Source: Bacteroidales bacterium (GTDB lineage: Bacteria > Bacteroidota > Bacteroidia > Bacteroidales > UBA932). From it: 35,693 bases of DNA. The stretch covers positions 1 through 35,693 of the forward strand of contig JAFZPY010000071.1 of NCBI GenBank assembly GCA_017552475.1, given 5' to 3'. Below, in pieces: positions 31,755-35,693 of this stretch; position 1 is the stretch's first letter, and the number at the start of each line of letters is the position of its first letter. The position numbers and the translations under genes are program-made. The notes beneath the pieces are model-generated. The model searched no databases. It was not told the origin of the DNA and worked only from the letters and a program-made list of their open reading frames with translations.

Positions 31755-34700
31755 TTAGTTGAACATGTATTTGATACCAACGGATGCATACCAGCACTGG
31801 CCGAGAGCGTGATTGAGCGTGAAGGTCTTGGTGGAACCGTTGATAGACTCAGGAGTAGCGAATTTGGCAACGCCATTTTCGTTTACGCCTTTGTAGGTGA
31901 GGATGCGGGCCTCGGAACCGATCTCAGGATTGAGGTATTTGCTTACACCCCATGAAGAGTTGAAGAGGTTGAGGAGATTCTTCACGTCGATGCTGAACTG
32001 GAGGGTGTTGGTAGAGCCGCAGACATTGACCTTGAAGTCGTGCTTGTAGCTGAAGTCAATGCGGTGAACCCAAGGTGAGTAAACGCTGTAGGCTTCTGCA
32101 TACTGACCCTGATGCTTGCTGAGGTAGGGGTCGTTGTGAACGTAGGCCATGAAACGCTCCTTGTCAGTACCGCCTTCGACGAAACAGAACTCGCCATTAG
32201 CTACCTGCTCATCTGTAGGGATATAGAGAGCGTCATAGTTGTAGCCGTCGCCGTTCATGTCGTTGGTGAGCATGAAAGAGTAGTTGTAACCGCCGCGCCA
32301 TGTCTCGTAGATGAAGCTATAGTGGTTGTTGGACTTGTCGGAGTAGCTGAGTGAAGCCACGATACGGTCAGGGGTTACGTACTGTGAGTTGTGGAGACGG
32401 ATGTTGTTGGGGCCTTCGTTGGTAGGCACATAAGTGAATGCTGACTCGGCGTCGGATCCAGGCATACCGGTGAGTTCCTTGCTGGCTGTGCGGGTATAGG
32501 CTGCGGAGAGGTCGAGACCTTCGACAGGAGAAGCCTTGACTTCTGCGGAGATGGAGTAGCCGTAGCCCTTGTTGGTATTTTCAAGGACAAAAGCCTTGGT
32601 ACCTGTACGGAAGCCTGTAGGATAGATAGGACGGTTATCAGCGCCGTTGAAACGGGAGAAGCCGCCTACTGAAGGGATGGACCAGTCAGAGATGGTCACA
32701 CCATTGATGGTCTTGTTAAAGATACCCTCAACAGATGCAGAGAGAGGGAAGGAAGTAGGGAATGCGTAGTCAACGGCTACAGAAGTCTTCCATACCTGAG
32801 GCATCTTGAATTTGGGATCTACAGCGGCGATGGAGGAAGGAACGGTACCATCTTCAGGAGATACAGTCTCGGGATAGCCCATTTCGATGAGCTTGTTGTA
32901 AATGGCAGCGATGTTGGCCTTGCCGTTCTCGTCTTTTGCGAGACCGCCGGCAAACTGGGCGAGGACATCGTTTACAGAAGCATATTTATCTTTGACAGCA
33001 GCAGGAAGGTCGGAGTACTTGGTGCTGGTACCGAGCTGAGCCTTGTACTGTACGAGACCGCCGTTGGTAGGCATGTTGGTAAAGAACACGAGAGGGAGAC
33101 GGCCGGAGAAGAGACCGGTACCACCGCGAACCTTGAGGCTCTTGTCACCAAACACGTCGTAGTTGAAACCTACGCGGGGTGAGAGAGTTACTTTGGATGT
33201 AGGCCATTTGCCGGTGTCGATGTGACGCTCGTTGCCCTTGTTGTCATAGTAGGTGAGGGCGAGGATGGCGTTGTTGGTCATAAGGTCGCTGTTGTCGAAG
33301 AAGAGACCGTCGACACGGAGACCATAGTTGAGTTTGAATTTATCGTTGACCTGCCAGTCGTCCTGAGCGTAGATACCTGCTTTGTAGAACTGTACACGAG
33401 CTGCAGGATTGGTCTCGCCGTCGTAGCCATAGGTAAGGCAGACAGTCTCGGGAGCTGCTCCGGTAAGGAAGTCCTGAAGTGAAGAGTAGCGATAGTAACC
33501 GGTACCGTTGCGCATGTACTGGTTGTCAGCCATCTGGTATTCGAAGTTGAGACCTGCGGTGAGCTTGTGGCTGCCGTAGTAGTAGGTGAGGTCGTCCTTG
33601 ACGTTTGCGATAGTGTTGTGGACAGCGTTGTTCCAGGTGAAGAGCTCGTAGCCGGCAGAAATATAGTTGTTGTCGTTGCCGGTGTTATCCTTCTCCATGA
33701 TATCGATGAAGGGGAATTCGTCGGAGTTGGTTCCTCGGACGTCATCAAGTTTGGAGTAGGTGGCGAGGAACTGGTTGGAAAGCTTGTCTGAGAGACGGCT
33801 GTTGAGGTCAACGGAGAATGTCTTCACGATATTGTCCATGGAGTACATAGAGTTGGCGTAAGACATTGAGTACTGTGACATACGGCCGCCGGATACACGA
33901 GGGCTACCATCCATTGAGGTAGCGTTGGGCGAGTTCCATATCTTGTTGAGGGTGTAGTTGTAACGGACAGCAAGATGGTGCTTGTCGGTGATGTTCCAGT
34001 CAATGCGTGCAAGGATTTTCTTGTTGGACTCATTGGCAGGGAAGTTGGTGTAGGAACCGGTATCGTAGCCGTATTTGGTCTTGAGATGGTTGGAAACAGT
34101 CTCAAGATCGGCGAGAGTAGTACGAGAGATGTAGTTGTCAGGGTCGGCGACGCCATTTTCAGAGCCTCTCCAGCGGTTGACTACTGAAGGGATCTTGGAC
34201 ATCTCGGCGTTGACGAAGAAGAAGAGTTTGTTCTTGATGATAGGGCCGCCGAGGGTCATACCGTAGGTGGTGGTGCGATCCTTTTCGCGCGCACCGGAAA
34301 TCTGGGTGCCATCGATGGAGTCACCACGGAGGTTCTCGTTGCGGTGATAGATGTATGCAGTACCCTTGAAAGTGTTGGTACCGGACTTGGTGACAGCATT
34401 GACACCACCGCCGATGAAGTTGGTCTGGCGTACGTCGTAAGGAGAGATAACAACCTGCATTTCCTCGATGGCATCAATGGAGATAGGGTTGCCACCACCG
34501 GGGAGCTTGTCAGAGAGACCGAAGTTGTTGTTGAAGTTGGCTCCGTCCACGGTGAAGTTGGCGGTACGGCCGTCAGCACCTGCGAAGCTCATGCCGTTGC
34601 CGCCGTAAGGAGAGAGCCTGGTCACATCGGTGATGCTCCTGGATACGGTAGGAAGGGCAAGGATCTGCTTGTTGCTGATGTTGGTAGCGGCACCTGTCTT

Positions 34701-35099
34701 CTCCTGTGCGAACTTGGAGGCAGCCTCGCTGATCACGATAGCTTCAGAGAGGAACTCTGCTGAGTCGCTGATCTGAGCGTTGAGGTTGTAAGTCTCGGCA
34801 AGAACGAGGGTGATGTCGGTGTAGTTGACTGTCTGGTAACCAAGGCAGGACACTTCCACCGTGTAAGGGCTACCAGGACGCATACCCTGAATGGTGTAAC
34901 GTCCGTCATTGTTAGTAACTGAGCCATACTTGGAGCCGGAAGGACCGTGAACGGCAACTACTGCCGCACCGATAACAGGCTCGCCATTGGCGTCAACTAC
35001 TCTACCACTGAGGGAAGAGGTCGTCACCTGAGCATAGGCGACAACGCCCGCAAACATAGTAATGAATGCGAGAGAAACACTTTTGAGAGTTTGTTTCAT
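31755..35099 (-). CDS. Oar-type TonB-dependent outer-membrane receptor
   Basis: The product is 1114 residues. A signal peptide (about 1-23, AYAQ) precedes a carboxypeptidase-regulatory-like domain (about 27-112: SGRVVDANGEPVIGAAVVA ... YTVEVSCLGYQ). The plug region has VSRSITDVTRLSPY, the FTVDGANFNNNFG block and IDAIEEMQVVISPYDVRQ. Next is a large barrel opening with GGGVNAVTKSGTNTFKGTAY and ending SVGIKYMFN. This is the Oar/OmpA-related group, not the SusC group, and no SusD partner is next to it. Oar-type receptors are linked to transport of large or proteinaceous cargo and to TonB-driven import, but few substrates are known. It is co-transcribed with the OB-fold lipoprotein. Confidence 0.93.
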   Translation of the reverse strand: MKQTLKSVSLAFITMFAGVVAYAQVTTSSLSGRVVDANGEPVIGAAVVAVHGPSGSKYGSVTNNDGRYTIQGMRPGSPYTVEVSCLGYQTVNYTDITLVLAETYNLNAQISDSAEFLSEAIVISEAASKFAQEKTGAATNISNKQILALPTVSRSITDVTRLSPYGGNGMSFAGADGRTANFTVDGANFNNNFGLSDKLPGGGNPISIDAIEEMQVVISPYDVRQTNFIGGGVNAVTKSGTNTFKGTAYIYHRNENLRGDSIDGTQISGAREKDRTTTYGMTLGGPIIKNKLFFFVNAEMSKIPSVVNRWRGSENGVADPDNYISRTTLADLETVSNHLKTKYGYDTGSYTNFPANESNKKILARIDWNITDKHHLAVRYNYTLNKIWNSPNATSMDGSPRVSGGRMSQYSMSYANSMYSMDNIVKTFSVDLNSRLSDKLSNQFLATYSKLDDVRGTNSDEFPFIDIMEKDNTGNDNNYISAGYELFTWNNAVHNTIANVKDDLTYYYGSHKLTAGLNFEYQMADNQYMRNGTGYYRYSSLQDFLTGAAPETVCLTYGYDGETNPAARVQFYKAGIYAQDDWQVNDKFKLNYGLRVDGLFFDNSDLMTNNAILALTYYDNKGNERHIDTGKWPTSKVTLSPRVGFNYDVFGDKSLKVRGGTGLFSGRLPLVFFTNMPTNGGLVQYKAQLGTSTKYSDLPAAVKDKYASVNDVLAQFAGGLAKDENGKANIAAIYNKLIEMGYPETVSPEDGTVPSSIAAVDPKFKMPQVWKTSVAVDYAFPTSFPLSASVEGIFNKTINGVTISDWSIPSVGGFSRFNGADNRPIYPTGFRTGTKAFVLENTNKGYGYSISAEVKASPVEGLDLSAAYTRTASKELTGMPGSDAESAFTYVPTNEGPNNIRLHNSQYVTPDRIVASLSYSDKSNNHYSFIYETWRGGYNYSFMLTNDMNGDGYNYDALYIPTDEQVANGEFCFVEGGTDKERFMAYVHNDPYLSKHQGQYAEAYSVYSPWVHRIDFSYKHDFKVNVCGSTNTLQFSIDVKNLLNLFNSSWGVSKYLNPEIGSEARILTYKGVNENGVAKFATPESINGSTKTFTLNHALGQCWYASVGIKYMFN

Positions 35100-35147
35100 A
35101 AAGCTTTATTAAAATGAATATAGTTGTGTGTAAACCTGAATTCCCCG

Positions 35148-35178
35148 CAAAGATACTATTCTTCGCGAAAAAAAACAA
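35148..35178 (-). promoter_or_regulatory. Promoter of the Oar-type receptor operon
   Basis: The minus strand reads TATCTTTG at 35148-35155, an exact TAnnTTTG match. TTG at 35176-35178 lies 20 bases upstream, and an alternative TTTG at 35179-35182 gives a 23-base spacer. The start site would be near 35142, leaving a leader of about 43 bases. It is back to back with the metK promoter. Confidence 0.7.
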
Positions 35179-35194
35179 CAAATCTTTCACATCC

Positions 35195-35225
35195 CTTGTG
35201 TTTTGAAAAATAATTATTATCTTTG
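35195..35225 (+). promoter_or_regulatory. metK: Promoter of metK
   Basis: CTTG at 35195-35198, then exactly 19 bases, then TATCTTTG at 35218-35225, matching TAnnTTTG. Transcription would begin near 35230-35232, only a few bases before the riboswitch aptamer, so the aptamer is the first structure to form. Confidence 0.8.
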
Positions 35226-35235
35226 CAGACTCAAA

Positions 35236-35284
35236 TGTGGATAGATTTGGCTGCTTGCAACCACACTAAAAAATGCTAAAATAC
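35236..35284 (+). ncRNA. SAM-II/SAM-V-like riboswitch aptamer
   Basis: The conserved order of this class is present: P1 5' strand TGTGG (35236-35240), GATTTGGCTG, GCTTGCAA (35253-35260), P1 3' strand CCACA (35261-35265), then CTAAAAAA and GCTAAA (35275-35280). P1 forms five perfect pairs. These blocks match what I recall of the SAM-II/metA motif (GCTTGCA-x-CCAC, TAAA, GCTAAA). The second pseudoknot stem is not clean by eye, so class SAM-II against SAM-V cannot be decided. It lies before metK, the gene for SAM synthesis, as expected for feedback control. Confidence 0.8.
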
Positions 35285-35312
35285 TTCATATCAGTGTTTT
35301 GTGTTTATTTTG

Positions 35313-35337
35313 GCTCCGCATTTAGTGGGGCTTTTTT
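35313..35337 (+). terminator. Intrinsic terminator of the metK riboswitch
   Basis: GCTCCGC (35313-35319) pairs with GTGGGGC (35325-35331), including two G-T pairs, around the loop ATTTA, and is followed at once by six T (35332-35337). The T-run ends 14 bases before the metK ATG. The loop and 3' arm (35321-35330) can instead pair with the aptamer segment 35261-35270 (9 of 10 pairs), a built-in antiterminator. Confidence 0.85.
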
Positions 35338-35351
35338 GTGTATATAGACTT

Positions 35352-35693
35352 ATGAACAAGTATCTCTTCACCTCAGAGTCCGTATCTGAAGGACATCCCG
35401 ACAAGGTCGCCGACCAGATATCCGATGCAATACTCGACGAATTTCTCCGCCGTGACCCCGAATCCCACGTGGCCTGCGAATCATTCTGTACGACAGGACT
35501 GGTCGCAGTCATGGGCGAAATCACCTCTGAGGCCTATGTAGACGTGCAGACCACAATCCGCAACGTCATCAACTCCATCGGCTACAACAAAGCGGAATAC
35601 CAGTTCGACGGCAACTCCTGCGGCGTACTGAACGCCATCCACGAGCAGTCCGGCGATATCAACCGCGGTGTCTCCCGCGAAAATCCCGACGAC
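35352..35693 (+). CDS. metK: S-adenosylmethionine synthetase, N-terminal part (partial)
   Basis: The first 114 codons are present and the gene runs off the right edge. The protein opens with [20 protein letters not shown], the MetK signature containing the ATP-binding GHPDK, followed by [28 protein letters not shown] and [11 protein letters not shown]. The enzyme makes S-adenosylmethionine from methionine and ATP in the cytoplasm. The ATG at 35352 comes 14 bases after a riboswitch-controlled terminator, so expression should fall when SAM is abundant. It is divergent from the Oar-type receptor. Confidence 0.97.
   Translation, partial: MNKYLFTSESVSEGHPDKVADQISDAILDEFLRRDPESHVACESFCTTGLVAVMGEITSEAYVDVQTTIRNVINSIGYNKAEYQFDGNSCGVLNAIHEQSGDINRGVSRENPDD

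Overview
The window looks like a chromosomal piece of a Bacteroidales bacterium (Bacteroidota). The evidence is a 23S rRNA end of Bacteroidota type, a complete SusC/SusD-centred starch locus, many short-tailed lipoprotein signals, and promoters matching the Bacteroidota sigma consensus (TTTG, 19-21 bases, TAnnTTTG) in front of most transcription units. Base composition is fairly GC-rich. The genus cannot be read with confidence by eye.

Layout. 1-950 (minus): the 5' part of a 23S rRNA gene with its own leader and promoter and no 16S or tRNA in front of it. 1162-6656 (plus): a small double Myb-like DNA-binding protein, then an operon of OPT-family oligopeptide transporter, tripeptidase PepT and a TGS/uridine-kinase-type nucleoside kinase. 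6657-6852: a hairpin-rich convergent gap. 6853-21300 (minus): one seven-gene starch/maltodextrin operon, transcribed in the order MFS sugar transporter, SusC, SusD, SusE-like, SusG-like amylase, a two-headed GH13-GH13 enzyme, and GH97 SusB. 21481-23641 (plus): a divergent LytS-type histidine kinase and LytTR response regulator, likely the local regulators. 23643-26060 (minus): MalQ amylomaltase with N-terminal starch-binding modules. 26168-35099 (minus): an M3 metallopeptidase, an exonuclease/endonuclease/phosphatase-fold secreted enzyme, a NUC1-family nuclease lipoprotein, an OB-fold/BACON lipoprotein and an Oar-type TonB-dependent receptor. 35195-35693 (plus): a promoter, a SAM-II/SAM-V-like riboswitch with terminator, and the start of metK.

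How the genes work together. The starch locus forms a full path. The surface lipoproteins SusD, SusE and SusG bind and cut starch, SusC imports the oligosaccharides, the GH13-GH13 and GH97 enzymes trim them, the MFS carrier takes sugars across the inner membrane, and cytoplasmic MalQ rearranges maltodextrins. The 26-35 kb block places an outer-membrane transporter and a probable nucleic-acid-binding lipoprotein beside two nuclease-type enzymes and a peptidase. This suggests, as inference, a locus for feeding on extracellular nucleic acid or nucleoprotein. The OPT/PepT pair is a peptide import and cleavage unit.

Most notable: (1) a metK leader in which both the aptamer and a 9-of-10 base-pair antiterminator can be seen; (2) a 23S gene unlinked from 16S; (3) the nuclease/TonB receptor locus; (4) a fusion of two amylase-family enzymes; (5) a very recent domain duplication in the SusE-like protein; (6) a palindromic element translated inside MalQ.
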